Positions 17,220-25,693 of a stretch of DNA of 37,549 nucleotides are shown piece after piece. This DNA is from Acetatifactor sp. (GTDB lineage Bacteria > Bacillota > Clostridia > Lachnospirales > Lachnospiraceae). The stretch is taken from contig JAFLRO010000021.1 of the NCBI GenBank assembly GCA_022511425.1, positions 1 through 37,549 of the forward strand. The letters are read 5' to 3'. Position numbers and translations under genes: made by a program. Numbering within the stretch: the first letter of the stretch is position 1; each line of letters starts with the position of its first letter. The notes beneath the pieces were generated by a model, which did not search any database, had not been told where the DNA came from, and saw nothing but the letters and a program-made list of their open reading frames with translations.

Positions 17220-18815
17220 CTAGTTCCTGCTGAACTCTGCCAGTACCAGCCCTTTGTTTCGATCCATGGTCATTCCGATACTCCAGGCATTCACAAACAA
17301 TAGCAAGGGATTTCCCTTCATATCCTTTACTTTCTTCATATCGGAGGTGCCTGTAAGCTTTGCAATATCCACCTCATCCTTATTCTCAATCCAGCGGATA
17401 TGTTCATAGGGCAGATTCTCCAGGCGGATTTCTACATTGTACTCATTTTCAAGTCTGTATTTCAGCACATCAAACTGCAGAACACCCACCACACCCACGA
17501 TAATTTCTTCCAGTCCTGTGTTGAATTCCTGGAAAATCTGGATTGCGCCCTCCTGGGCAATCTGCTCGATTCCCTTCACAAACTGTTTCCGTTTCATGGT
17601 ATCCATCTGGCGTACTCTGGCAAAATGCTCCGGTGCAAAAGTAGGAATGCCCTCGTACTGGAATTTTTCCTTCGGCATGCAGAGGGTATCACCGATGGAA
17701 AAGATACCCGGGTCGAACACACCAATAATATCTCCGGCATAAGCCTCATTCAAAATCTTTCTCTCGTCCGCCATGATCTGCTGAGGCTGGGAAAGACGCA
17801 TGACCTTATTCCCCTGGACATGGCGCACCTCCATCTGGGCATCAAATTTTCCCGAACAAATGCGCATAAAAGCAATCCTGTCCCTGTGAGCCTTATTCAT
17901 ATTCGCTTGAATCTTGAACACAAAAGCACTGAATTCATGCTCTGTCGGATCAATAAGGCCAATGTCAGCTTTTCGCGGAAGGGGAGTCGTCGTCATCTCC
18001 AGGAAGTGCTTTAAAAATATCTCCACGCCAAAATTTGTCAAGGCTGAGCCGAAGCACACCGGAGTCAACTCTCCCTTCTGCACCAACTCCAGATCAAACT
18101 CAGCGCTGGCACCATCCAAAAGTTCAATCTCCTCCAGAAGCTTGTCCGCAGCTTCCTCACCGATCATCTGCCTGAGATTGTCCTCATCCTGCACCGGAAT
18201 TTCTGTGGCGGTGCCCTCCTTTGTTCCTTTTTCCGTATCTGAGTAAGAAATCACGCACTTTTTCTCTCTGTCGTAGACACCCTTAAAACCCTTTCCGGAA
18301 CCTATGGGCCAGTTTACAGGGCAGGTGGCGATTCCCAGTTCTTTTTCGATATCATCTAACAGGTCGAAAGTGTCATTGGCATCCCGGTCCATCTTGTTAA
18401 TAAAGGTAAAAATGGGAATCTTCCGCATGACACAGACCTTGAACAGCTTTCTGGTCTGAGCCTCCACTCCTTTGGACGCATCGATGACCATGACAGCGGA
18501 ATCAGCCGCCATCAGGGTACGGTAAGTGTCCTCGGAGAAATCCTGATGCCCCGGGGTATCCAATATATTAATACAGTAGCCGTCGTACTCAAACTGAAGT
18601 ACTGAAGAAGTAACAGAGATACCTCTCTCCTTCTCAATCTCCATCCAGTCTGATACAGCATGTCTCGCCGTGGCTTTTCCCTTTACACTGCCTGCCAGGT
18701 TGATGGCACCTCCATAGAGCAGAAATTTCTCAGTCAGTGTGGTCTTGCCCGCATCCGGATGTGAAATTATGGCAAAAGTGCGCCGGCGGTTAATCTCTTC
18801 CGTATGATTACTCAT
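17220..18815 (-). CDS. prfC: Peptide chain release factor 3 (RF-3 GTPase)
   Basis: A 531-residue translational GTPase that recycles RF1/RF2 from the ribosome. Motifs: G1 DAGKTT at residues 21-26, switch II DTPGHQDF, G4 NKMDRD. The RF-3-specific C-terminal domains follow (VGVVGVLQFDVLKYRLENEY, LFVNAWSIGMTMDRN). ATG 18815 has GGAGG 10 bases upstream, inside the end of deoB; a TTG at 18824 is less likely. deoB ends at 18821, so the genes are close enough for coupling. Length is standard. Confidence 0.97.
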   Translation of the reverse strand: MSNHTEEINRRRTFAIISHPDAGKTTLTEKFLLYGGAINLAGSVKGKATARHAVSDWMEIEKERGISVTSSVLQFEYDGYCINILDTPGHQDFSEDTYRTLMAADSAVMVIDASKGVEAQTRKLFKVCVMRKIPIFTFINKMDRDANDTFDLLDDIEKELGIATCPVNWPIGSGKGFKGVYDREKKCVISYSDTEKGTKEGTATEIPVQDEDNLRQMIGEEAADKLLEEIELLDGASAEFDLELVQKGELTPVCFGSALTNFGVEIFLKHFLEMTTTPLPRKADIGLIDPTEHEFSAFVFKIQANMNKAHRDRIAFMRICSGKFDAQMEVRHVQGNKVMRLSQPQQIMADERKILNEAYAGDIIGVFDPGIFSIGDTLCMPKEKFQYEGIPTFAPEHFARVRQMDTMKRKQFVKGIEQIAQEGAIQIFQEFNTGLEEIIVGVVGVLQFDVLKYRLENEYNVEIRLENLPYEHIRWIENKDEVDIAKLTGTSDMKKVKDMKGNPLLLFVNAWSIGMTMDRNKGLVLAEFSRN

Positions 18816-18820
18816 GCTTT

Positions 18821-19981
18821 TCAATCCTCCAACATGCCCTCTCCTTCAAAGACAGGCATAATACCAAAGTATTGTAACACAGTTGCCCCTATATCTGCAA
18901 AGGTTTTCCGTGTTCCCAGATTCCGTGGCATAATTTTCTTGCCGTACATAAGGAATGGTGTATACTCTCTGGTGTGGTCCGTGGTAGCCTTGTAAGCGGG
19001 ATCACAGCCGTGGTCAGCCGTGAGCATCAGTACATCATCCTCTCTCATTTTACCCATAATTTCAGGAAGTCTTTCATCGAAATAAGATAAAGCCTTCGCG
19101 TAACCGTCCACATCCCTGCGGTGCCCGTAAAGCATATCGTAATCCACCAGGTTCACAAAGCATAGGCCCTCGAAATCCTTATCCAGATATTCCAGGGTTC
19201 TCTCAATGCCTTCTTCATTTCCGCCGGTGTAGACATATTCTGTTATTCCTTTTCCCACAAAAATATCCTGTATCTTACCAACAGCGATCACATCCTTTCC
19301 CGCTTCCTTCAGCTGATCCAGCATGGTAACCTTCGGAGGCAGCAGGGAAAAGTCATGTCGATGAGAGGTTCTTGTATACGGACCTCCGCAGGGGCCGATA
19401 AAGGGACGTGCAATCACTCTTCCCACACCATGCTCTCCCTGCAGGATATCCCGGGCAATACGGCAGTACTCATAAAGCTGCTCCAGAGGCACGATCTCCT
19501 CGTGAGCCGCTATCTGAAACACACTGTCAGCAGAGGTATAGACAATCAGATCTCCAGTCTTCATATGAGCATCGCCATACTCCTGAATCACCTGGGTGCC
19601 GGAATAAGGCAGATTGCAAAGCACCCCTCGCCCAGTCTTTTCCCGGAAAGGCTCAAGCACCTCCTCTGGAAAACCATTTGGATAAGTGGGCAGCGGCTTT
19701 GGCGAGTACACTCCTGCAATCTCCCAGTGACCGATGGTAGTGTCCTTACCCTTGGAAGCCTCCGCCATCCGTGCCACAACACCCTCGGTCTCCCCATCCT
19801 TCTCTCCCACTTCAACGCCTTCAATCTGAAATAACCCCAGCCTTTTTAAATTAGGCAGACAAAAAAACGGACTTGAGGACACGCTTCTTAAGGTGTCCAC
19901 ATTCACGTCACCGTAAGCCGCCGCGTCCTCCATCTCTCCAATTCCAAAGCTATCCAATACAATCAAGAACACTCTCTTCAT
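18821..19981 (-). CDS. deoB: Phosphopentomutase
   Basis: A 386-residue alkaline-phosphatase-superfamily enzyme interconverting ribose/deoxyribose 1- and 5-phosphates in nucleoside salvage. Metal-site motifs are intact: DSFGIGEMEDAAAYGD at the N-terminus, TIGHWEIAG, the mid-domain NLVDYDMLYGHRRD, and TADHGCDP plus TDHTREYTP near the C-terminus. Length is normal. Nucleoside phosphorylase genes that often accompany deoB are not in this window. It is the first gene after the spoIIIA operon on the same strand, separated by 283 bases with a palindromic repeat. Confidence 0.97.
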   Translation of the reverse strand: MKRVFLIVLDSFGIGEMEDAAAYGDVNVDTLRSVSSSPFFCLPNLKRLGLFQIEGVEVGEKDGETEGVVARMAEASKGKDTTIGHWEIAGVYSPKPLPTYPNGFPEEVLEPFREKTGRGVLCNLPYSGTQVIQEYGDAHMKTGDLIVYTSADSVFQIAAHEEIVPLEQLYEYCRIARDILQGEHGVGRVIARPFIGPCGGPYTRTSHRHDFSLLPPKVTMLDQLKEAGKDVIAVGKIQDIFVGKGITEYVYTGGNEEGIERTLEYLDKDFEGLCFVNLVDYDMLYGHRRDVDGYAKALSYFDERLPEIMGKMREDDVLMLTADHGCDPAYKATTDHTREYTPFLMYGKKIMPRNLGTRKTFADIGATVLQYFGIMPVFEGEGMLED

Positions 19982-20188
19982 TTATTCTTCTGTCCTTTCA
20001 CATGAACTTTCATATGGCTAAGTAAAGTGTACCACAAAAATAGTTTGATTAACACTATTTTTTGCCATTACATTTCCATATGGTTACTGTTGCATTTCTT
20101 TACATACATTAACCATGCGAGTGACGACCTGCCCTGCCAATATCCTGCCGACAATGATATTTACCACTTGTAACCGTAGTTTTTCCAT

Positions 20189-20244
20189 AAGTGACGGCAT
20201 CGCGTGGCAGGCATACCCGCCGTCCGCTGCCGTCACTTGCAGAA
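20189..20244. repeat. Palindromic intergenic repeat, copy B, between spoIIIAH and deoB
   Basis: A 50-base imperfect palindrome (20189-20238) begins AAGTGACGGCA and ends TGCCGTCACTT; 11 outer bases pair perfectly. The right foot continues GCAGAA, as in copy C, and just left of the palindrome the sequence TTTTTCCAT is the complement of copy A's foot (TGGAAAAA). The element lies in the 283-base gap 19982-20264, which otherwise has an AT-rich stretch (20020-20110) where a deoB promoter may lie, but no clear -35/-10 pair. No T-run follows the hairpin on either strand. Confidence 0.75.
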
Positions 20245-20264
20245 TAATAATGCACTTAACAGCG

Positions 20265-21017
20265 TTACCTCACCACCGTACTGATAATGATATTCTCCGC
20301 CGGTATCTCCGTCTTCCTCTTCACAATATCCTCAATCTGTGCCTGCATAGCCACATCCAGCTCCGTGGCATTAACCACCACATCCACCTGATTCCCGTTA
20401 ATGCTGACTACCACATCCGTAAATCCCTTTGCCTCCAGAAGAATCTCGGCTGCCGCCTCCTTCTCGGCAATCTCAGTCATTTTAATCAGACTGTCCACCG
20501 CCTGCTGCTTCTGCTCATCACTAAGCCCTGTACTATTGATGATCTCCAACAGTCTCTCCTTGTTGCTGGCTCTTGTCTGCTCCCTCAGAAGCTTTGCCTC
20601 TGTGAGCACTACAGACACATCGCCTGAAGCGGTAAACACTGCCTCTCCCGGGATTTCTCCCTCATCAGGTGTATCTCCTGTCTGTGCCCCATCTTTTCCA
20701 ACCTCAGTGAACTCAAGACCGGAATAATCGCCAACATAGCTTCCTTCCATCTCAGAGTCAAGACTCTCAATGTCTGTAAGTCCTGCGCCCAGCAGATCTT
20801 CGTCGGACAGATCCAAGAGCATCCCTTCTATGTAATTCTCTGTGACTACACCGCCGGAACCCACAGCACTGGCATTATCTGTGTACACTATATCATCGTT
20901 TACTGTCAGATATTCATCCTCAAGATTGGTGCCTGCAAATTGCAGATACCCGGCGATAGCAATCATAATCGCAAGGGCAGTTATCATAAGCTGGTTTTTT
21001 TTAATCAGGTTTTTCAC
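20265..21017 (-). CDS. spoIIIAH: Stage III sporulation protein SpoIIIAH
   Basis: A 250-residue bitopic protein. One membrane segment spans ~residues 8-28. A variable linker follows, then the conserved YscJ/FliF-like ring-building domain (KERLLEIINSTGLSDEQKQ..., EKEAAAEILLEAKGF, ending NIIISTVVR). SpoIIIAH in the mother cell outer forespore membrane pairs with SpoIIQ to form the feeding-tube channel. The linker is acidic and longer than in B. subtilis (218 residues). The start is GTG 21017 with AGAGGA 7 bases upstream. It is the last gene of the spoIIIA operon. Confidence 0.96.
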   Translation of the reverse strand: MKNLIKKNQLMITALAIMIAIAGYLQFAGTNLEDEYLTVNDDIVYTDNASAVGSGGVVTENYIEGMLLDLSDEDLLGAGLTDIESLDSEMEGSYVGDYSGLEFTEVGKDGAQTGDTPDEGEIPGEAVFTASGDVSVVLTEAKLLREQTRASNKERLLEIINSTGLSDEQKQQAVDSLIKMTEIAEKEAAAEILLEAKGFTDVVVSINGNQVDVVVNATELDVAMQAQIEDIVKRKTEIPAENIIISTVVR

Positions 21018-21081
21018 TTGTTTTTCCTCTCTTTGCGTTTTACTAATTAATTGTATGAGCTATCCGATATAGATATGCTTA

Positions 21082-21741
21082 CTACTTTGTCTCCATTCTG
21101 ACCACCGATACTTTGTGGGATTCAACGTCAAATAGTGCCTGGACAATGGTTATGATGGTGCGGTTGACCGTAGTGCTTCCTGCGCCCTCCGCCACCACTA
21201 AAACTCCCTCTATCTGAGGGGGCAATGTCTTGATCACATAGGGTTCACTGTCAGACCCTTCCGATCGGTACACTACAGAATCCCCGGTCTCCACCTGATT
21301 GATCACGCGAGTACCTCCTTGGGAATCCGCTTCATTTGTGGCGGAACGGGTCACGGGCTTCTCTCGCTCTATCACCAGTTCACTGGAAGAACTCAGAGTG
21401 ATCATCACCCGTACCTCGCCCACCCCTGCCACCTGAGCGAGTGTCTCCGTCAACCGCTGCTCCAGCCAGGCCGCGTAGACTGCATCTGTCATACCTTGTG
21501 AGACTTCTACCCCTTCCTGACTGCCCGATGTTATCTCTGGAAGTTCCGACCCAATCGAAGTATTATCACCTCTATCCGTCGAACTGTCTTTATTTTTATT
21601 TTCCGTGGGCAGAGCTATAATAAAGAGCAGGATACCGGACAGTACCAAAATGATTAGGTTATCACGCCGAAACCACTTCTCCAGGCCTTTGTCCTTTATC
21701 CACTGCCGCCAGTTCCATCCGTTTTTCCAGTTCTTGTTCAT
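21082..21741 (-). CDS. spoIIIAG: Stage III sporulation protein SpoIIIAG
   Basis: A 219-residue protein with one membrane segment (~residues 28-46, NLIILVLSGILLFIIALP) and an intermembrane domain (LAQVAGVGEVRVMITLSSSSE, IEGVLVVAEGAGSTTVNRTI, ALFDVESHKVSVVRM). SpoIIIAG forms large oligomeric rings in the forespore-mother cell channel. Start ATG 21741 has AAGGAG upstream. It sits 64 bases from spoIIIAH and 31 from spoIIIAF. Confidence 0.96.
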   Translation of the reverse strand: MNKNWKNGWNWRQWIKDKGLEKWFRRDNLIILVLSGILLFIIALPTENKNKDSSTDRGDNTSIGSELPEITSGSQEGVEVSQGMTDAVYAAWLEQRLTETLAQVAGVGEVRVMITLSSSSELVIEREKPVTRSATNEADSQGGTRVINQVETGDSVVYRSEGSDSEPYVIKTLPPQIEGVLVVAEGAGSTTVNRTIITIVQALFDVESHKVSVVRMETK

Positions 21742-21772
21742 ACCGTCTCTCCTTCTGCTCTCTTTTTCCTAC

Positions 21773-22252
21773 TCACTCCCCGAAAATCTGCTCAATAGGA
21801 CCGACCTCCACTGTAATATCCTGCATATCAATTGAAATCTGTCCTCCTGTCAATTCGTTGTTTTGCTCGTCTTCCCTGATAATAGTCTGTAAATTCACAT
21901 CCTGCTCATCCTGTGTTTGGACGTCTGCAATCTGTTCCTCCATACGCCTTCGGACTTCCTCCAAAGTCATCTGTTCCAACAGTGCATCCGTCTCCTCCGC
22001 CTGCTGCCTGGCTTCCTCCATACTCTGTTCCAAACTCTCCCGAAAATTCTCCAGTTGTCCGCGGACATCCTCACCGCCAACACCTGCCAGAAAGCTTCCC
22101 AATGGGAAAAAAAGCTGAACAAGCACCATGACGCTGACCAACAGTTTCAAATATTTTTCGTAGGACTCCTGGGGCCTGAAATGTACAATGGCCTGGGCAC
22201 AAATCATAAAAATACCTGTCCGGCAGATTGCCTGGAATAAAGAATTGACCAT
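21773..22252 (-). CDS. spoIIIAF: Stage III sporulation protein SpoIIIAF
   Basis: A 159-residue protein with two hydrophobic segments in the first ~60 residues (ICRTGIFMICAQAIVHF and LLVSVMVLVQLFFPLG), then a glutamate-rich helical region and a short conserved C-terminal beta segment (ISIDMQDITVEVGPI). It belongs to the spoIIIA channel complex. Sequence is weakly conserved across the family; position in the operon supports the name. Confidence 0.93.
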   Translation of the reverse strand: MVNSLFQAICRTGIFMICAQAIVHFRPQESYEKYLKLLVSVMVLVQLFFPLGSFLAGVGGEDVRGQLENFRESLEQSMEEARQQAEETDALLEQMTLEEVRRRMEEQIADVQTQDEQDVNLQTIIREDEQNNELTGGQISIDMQDITVEVGPIEQIFGE

Positions 22253-22312
22253 TTTTCCTCATTTCTCCGCCAAGGCGGCTCTCACAAACAGTTGAATCAG
22301 GTACGCGGTTTT

Positions 22313-23371
22313 TTATATGACGCGGTTGGATGCAGTAATCACTGCAACGGAAATCAGAAATAGCAGCATACCTGTTCCCACGGTCCGCAAAAGCAGGAGT
22401 CCCGCGTCCCCTGTGCGGTTGGCGCATGCTGTGATCCGTTTGTCACTGACAATCCCCATAAAAGCCGCTGCGCATTTCAACATTATGGCAATCACGGCAA
22501 TCTTAAGCAGGGGCGCTGTACACATGACCAGAAACAAAAGCAACAGTACCACACCAATACTGTTTTTGATCATCAGGGCGGAACCCAGCACTACATCCAC
22601 CACTCCGTCCGCCGTATTACCGATTCCGGGAATAGCTGACAGAATACGTTGTAAAGTTGAAGTTTTTACGGAATCCACCATTGGGGTGATCAAAGCCTGA
22701 AAGATGCTCAAACCCGTTATCACCCCTATGGCTCCTTTCAGTACCCATCCAATCCCTTTCTCCAGCAGGTCGATAAGAAGCGACAATTTTTCTTCCACCC
22801 AGACGCCATTGATCACTACCATCATACACATACTGTATATCAGTGGCACCAGCACATCCAACAGTAGATTCTGAATCCCGTATATGACCAAAAGCATCAT
22901 CTCCGTGGAAGCTGCAGCAGTTACCGTTCCAGTGGACACCCCCACAGAAATTAAATATGCCGGAATCATCAGCCGGATGAAAAGCACCACATTGTCCAAG
23001 GCCGCAACTGCCGTGTCTGCCGCCAGAAAAAAGCATCTCAACAGTACCGCAGTAAACAGAAGATACATAAAATAAAAACCGACGTCGGCAACCTGACGTT
23101 TGTTAAATATCTCCACAAAATGGGTCATCAAGGAAGATACAATCCCCAGCACCAGCAGCCACACAAACACATTGCGCATACCTGTCAGCTGACCTGTAAA
23201 ATCCGTGATCACTCCAGAGAATAGGTCCCCTATCGCTCCCAATATATCCCCCTGCATCACCTGCGCTATCAGATGATCCAGCGATAGTGTGTTCCGTGGA
23301 AACAAAGTCTGCATTCCTTCTTCCAGCCTGTCCAGTCCGTAATCCTGCCAGAGTACATCCATATCTACCAT
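22313..23371 (-). CDS. spoIIIAE: Stage III sporulation protein SpoIIIAE (short N-terminus)
   Basis: A 352-residue polytopic membrane protein with about seven or eight hydrophobic segments and conserved stretches (AAASTEMMLLVIYGIQNLLLDVLVP in two parts, GLSIFQALITPMVDSVKT, IPGIGNTADGVVDVVLGSA). It belongs to the spoIIIA channel. B. subtilis SpoIIIAE is about 400 residues and begins with a signal peptide. Here the reading frame starts straight at MVDMDVLWQDYGLDRLEEG and cannot be extended, because the in-frame codon seven upstream is the TGA that ends spoIIIAD. GGAGG lies ~9 bases before the ATG. Confidence 0.94.
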   Translation of the reverse strand: MVDMDVLWQDYGLDRLEEGMQTLFPRNTLSLDHLIAQVMQGDILGAIGDLFSGVITDFTGQLTGMRNVFVWLLVLGIVSSLMTHFVEIFNKRQVADVGFYFMYLLFTAVLLRCFFLAADTAVAALDNVVLFIRLMIPAYLISVGVSTGTVTAAASTEMMLLVIYGIQNLLLDVLVPLIYSMCMMVVINGVWVEEKLSLLIDLLEKGIGWVLKGAIGVITGLSIFQALITPMVDSVKTSTLQRILSAIPGIGNTADGVVDVVLGSALMIKNSIGVVLLLLFLVMCTAPLLKIAVIAIMLKCAAAFMGIVSDKRITACANRTGDAGLLLLRTVGTGMLLFLISVAVITASNRVI

Positions 23372-23389
23372 ATTGATAGGCCTCCGCTC

Positions 23390-23776
23390 TCACATAAAGT
23401 TCTGAATCTGCTCAATCACTGCAAACAACACCGGCAGCCCTGCAAACATGACGGCCAGCTTTCCCAATATCTCCAGTTGCCCTGCCACTGACTGGTATCC
23501 TGCATCCTTACAGATACCGGCGCTAAACTCGCAGATATAAGTAATACCGATAACCCTCAGTAAAATGGAAAGATAACTCTCCGCACCGCCAAGATATCCC
23601 TTGATTCTGTCCAGCTGTCCGATGACCGCTTCTACCTGCCGAATGGCATAGGCAAAAATCAATACCCCCAACCCCAGACCAATGTATACGGCATACTCAG
23701 GCTTCTGGCTCTTGAACTGAACAGCCAGCAGCACTCCAGCAATCCCCAGAAATCCAACCCTTACTATTTCACCCAT
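23390..23776 (-). CDS. spoIIIAD: Stage III sporulation protein SpoIIIAD
   Basis: A 128-residue membrane protein with several hydrophobic helices and the family pattern VGFLGIAGVLLAVQFKSQKPEYAVYIGL (in two parts), LLRVIGITYICEFSAGICKDAGY and EILGKLAVMFAGLPVL. Together with SpoIIIAC it is distantly reminiscent of type III secretion export components. It lies 11 bases from spoIIIAC and 18 bases from spoIIIAE, in the same frame as the latter. Confidence 0.96.
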   Translation of the reverse strand: MGEIVRVGFLGIAGVLLAVQFKSQKPEYAVYIGLGLGVLIFAYAIRQVEAVIGQLDRIKGYLGGAESYLSILLRVIGITYICEFSAGICKDAGYQSVAGQLEILGKLAVMFAGLPVLFAVIEQIQNFM

Positions 23777-23787
23777 ACTAAGCCTCC

Positions 23788-23982
23788 CTAGAGCGAAAAC
23801 AAAGTTTGTATGGTCTGAAACAGTTCATATATATAGGGCACAATCCAAGTCAGCACCAGAATCAGCCCTGCCAGACTGATCAGGAAGGCATGCTCCTCCC
23901 TCCCACTGTGCTTCAGTATCTGGCTGAGTATTGTCACCAGTATTCCTACCGCTGCTATTCTAAAAATCAGACTTATTCCCAT
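23788..23982 (-). CDS. spoIIIAC: Stage III sporulation protein SpoIIIAC
   Basis: A 64-residue protein with two membrane helices (ISLIFRIAAVGILVTILSQ and HAFLISLAGLILVLTWIVPYI in part) around the conserved loop LKHSGREEHAF. Length and sequence match the family almost exactly. It is part of the mother-cell-side channel apparatus. Confidence 0.97.
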   Translation of the reverse strand: MGISLIFRIAAVGILVTILSQILKHSGREEHAFLISLAGLILVLTWIVPYIYELFQTIQTLFSL

Positions 23983-24021
23983 AGCTTACCCATGCCTTTC
24001 CGCATTCTAACGTAGTTTTTC

Positions 24022-24540
24022 CTACCAGAGCACCAAAATCAATAACAGTCCGCTCATAATGCCAAGTCCTAAAGCCATCCTGCACTTCTCCGCACTCTCT
24101 TTCTCCAGCCGCTTTGCTGTTCCCGCCAGCTGCTCCCCGCTCTGCTCCATGACTCTCAGCTGCATTTGTCCTTCTGAAAAGCCCGTCTCAGAGACAAACT
24201 GAAAGAATATTTCCCTATCATCAGGTGTGAGGGGCATTTCTTCCAGCTGTTCGTTCAGCTGTTCCCGAAATACCCGGGCAAAAGAAGCTCCCGTATTCTC
24301 CTGCATCCTTGATGCCACAGTCCGGAAAACCTGATCAAGTGGCGGTTCCAGTTGAGCCGCCACATTGTGGCAACATTCCGGGAGCACTGCTCTGCCATAG
24401 CGCACCTGACTGGTAAGTAAATCCAGGATCCCACACAACATCCGCAATGCCCTGATCCGTCCAGTAAGCTGCTCCCGATACCACAATCCAAGCCCCAGAC
24501 AGCCTGAGAATATCATCACACCCCCAATCCCTTTAAGCAT
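24022..24540 (-). CDS. spoIIIAB: Stage III sporulation protein SpoIIIAB
   Basis: A 172-residue protein with an N-terminal membrane segment (MLKGIGGVMIFSGCLGLGLW), a helical domain (ALRMLCGILDLLTSQVRYGRAVLPECC in two parts) and a C-terminal hydrophobic helix (LGLGIMSGLLLILVLW). It is related in fold to type II secretion protein F. I chose ATG 24540, which overlaps the spoIIIAA stop by 8 bases (ATGCTTAA), with GGAGAGG upstream; a longer start at 24561 is unlikely. Confidence 0.95.
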   Translation of the reverse strand: MLKGIGGVMIFSGCLGLGLWYREQLTGRIRALRMLCGILDLLTSQVRYGRAVLPECCHNVAAQLEPPLDQVFRTVASRMQENTGASFARVFREQLNEQLEEMPLTPDDREIFFQFVSETGFSEGQMQLRVMEQSGEQLAGTAKRLEKESAEKCRMALGLGIMSGLLLILVLW

Positions 24541-25501
24541 GCCATCCTCTCCTTCTGTCATCTCCTGCTCCCACCTCTTCCCTCTCGAAGCAGTGCTTAA
24601 TTACACAACGACCATTCTCTTTCCCCAGCAATACAATCAGATCAAAGAGCTGCTTCCAGCCCTGCCTATCCACACCGAACCGCTTTTCCAGATCCTCCAG
24701 GCTCTCCCCGTGAGCAGTTGCAAGAATCTTACAACCGCAGGCTTCAGCGCGCTTTAAATGCTCCAGCTCCTCTCGATTTCCCAGCTCATCAATAGCAATG
24801 ACCCGGGGCGACATAGACCGAAGCAACAAAAGCATTCCAGCGGCCTTAGGGCAGGCATCCAACACATCTGTCCGCATTCCCAAGTCATTTTGGGGAATGC
24901 CACAGTAGGTGCCCGCCAGCTCGGAGCGCTCGTCCACCACCCCTACGGTCAGCCCCGGACCATAAGCGTTTCCGTTGGAAATCTGACGGATCAGGTCACG
25001 AAGCAGTGTTGTCTTGCCGCATCCCGGCGGCGATAAAAGCAGTGTACTTTTTAAACCTCCCGAACCATACATCAGAGGCAGCACACCATCTGCTGCGCCT
25101 TTTATTTCATGGGAGATTCTGATGTTCATATAGTAAATATTTTTTATAGTACGAATCCTGCCGTCATTCTCCAATACAGCTTGTCCTGCCACCCCCACCC
25201 GGTGTCCACCGCTGACCGTGATAAAGCCCTGCCGCAGCTCATCCTCGAAAGCATAAAGGGAATAATGGCAGATATGGCTCAACAGTGCTCCCAGCTCCTC
25301 CGCAGTTATGCTTATGGCTCCGGATAATCTGTCCGTAAATTGACCGTCTCTGTCAAGGAACAGTTCACGACCGTCTCTATGAATTACAATTGGGCGTCCG
25401 GATCGCAGACGAATCTCTTGGATTTCCCTCTGACAGCCGGCTGTTCTGCGCCAGAATCCCCGCTGTTTCTCAGGAAAAAGCTGAATAATTGTATTTTCCA
25501 C
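24533..25501 (-). CDS. spoIIIAA: Stage III sporulation ATPase SpoIIIAA
   Basis: A ~322-residue AAA/secretion-type ATPase, needed to power or build the spoIIIA channel in the mother cell. Walker A PPGCGKTT is near residue 160 and Walker B VIAIDELG near 230; VGVVDERSELAG and LATAHG are also typical. Two in-frame GTG starts compete: GTG 25507 is only 2 bases from the AGGAGG site, GTG 25501 is 8 bases from it, so 25501 is preferred. First gene of the operon, preceded by a sigma-E-type promoter. Confidence 0.96.
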   Translation of the reverse strand: MENTIIQLFPEKQRGFWRRTAGCQREIQEIRLRSGRPIVIHRDGRELFLDRDGQFTDRLSGAISITAEELGALLSHICHYSLYAFEDELRQGFITVSGGHRVGVAGQAVLENDGRIRTIKNIYYMNIRISHEIKGAADGVLPLMYGSGGLKSTLLLSPPGCGKTTLLRDLIRQISNGNAYGPGLTVGVVDERSELAGTYCGIPQNDLGMRTDVLDACPKAAGMLLLLRSMSPRVIAIDELGNREELEHLKRAEACGCKILATAHGESLEDLEKRFGVDRQGWKQLFDLIVLLGKENGRCVIKHCFEREEVGAGDDRRRGWHA

Positions 25502-25537
25502 CGTCACTCCCTCCTAATCCACTAATCCTTTCTTTCA

Positions 25538-25565
25538 AATATATGTGGACAGGCGGGGGATATTC
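25538..25565 (-). promoter_or_regulatory. Sigma-E-type promoter of the spoIIIA operon
   Basis: On the minus strand GAATATC (plus 25559-25565) is followed after 13 bases by CATATATT (plus 25538-25545). This matches the mother-cell sigma-E pattern (KMATATT, 13-15 bases, CATACAMT) at 6 of 7 and 6 of 8 positions. The implied start is about 25 bases before the spoIIIAA start codon. spoIIIA is a known sigma-E operon in Firmicutes. Confidence 0.7.
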
Positions 25566-25617
25566 CTGTTAAATCTACTTTCCCGTCGGCACATGTGATA
25601 AACTTGATTTTATGATC

Positions 25618-25660
25618 AAAAAAAAGGAGGCATCCCGGATTTTCATCCTGAAATGCCCCC
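25618..25660 (-). terminator. Rho-independent terminator of the DUF6765-like gene
   Basis: On the minus strand a hairpin with arms GGGGGCAT...ATGCCTCC and inner CAGGAT...ATCCGG is followed directly by eight T. It lies 34 bases after the stop of the gene ending at 25694 and isolates it from the spoIIIA promoter. A 65-codon frame through 25522-25719 is this structure, not a gene. Confidence 0.9.
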
Positions 25661-25693
25661 GAAAACACATGTATAGTTTGTTTTTTGACCATG

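Noticed and set aside
20189-20244. Repeat copy B as the terminator of the spoIIIA operon
   Set aside because: The hairpin is strong, but no T-run follows on the minus strand, and the same sequence occurs in other contexts.
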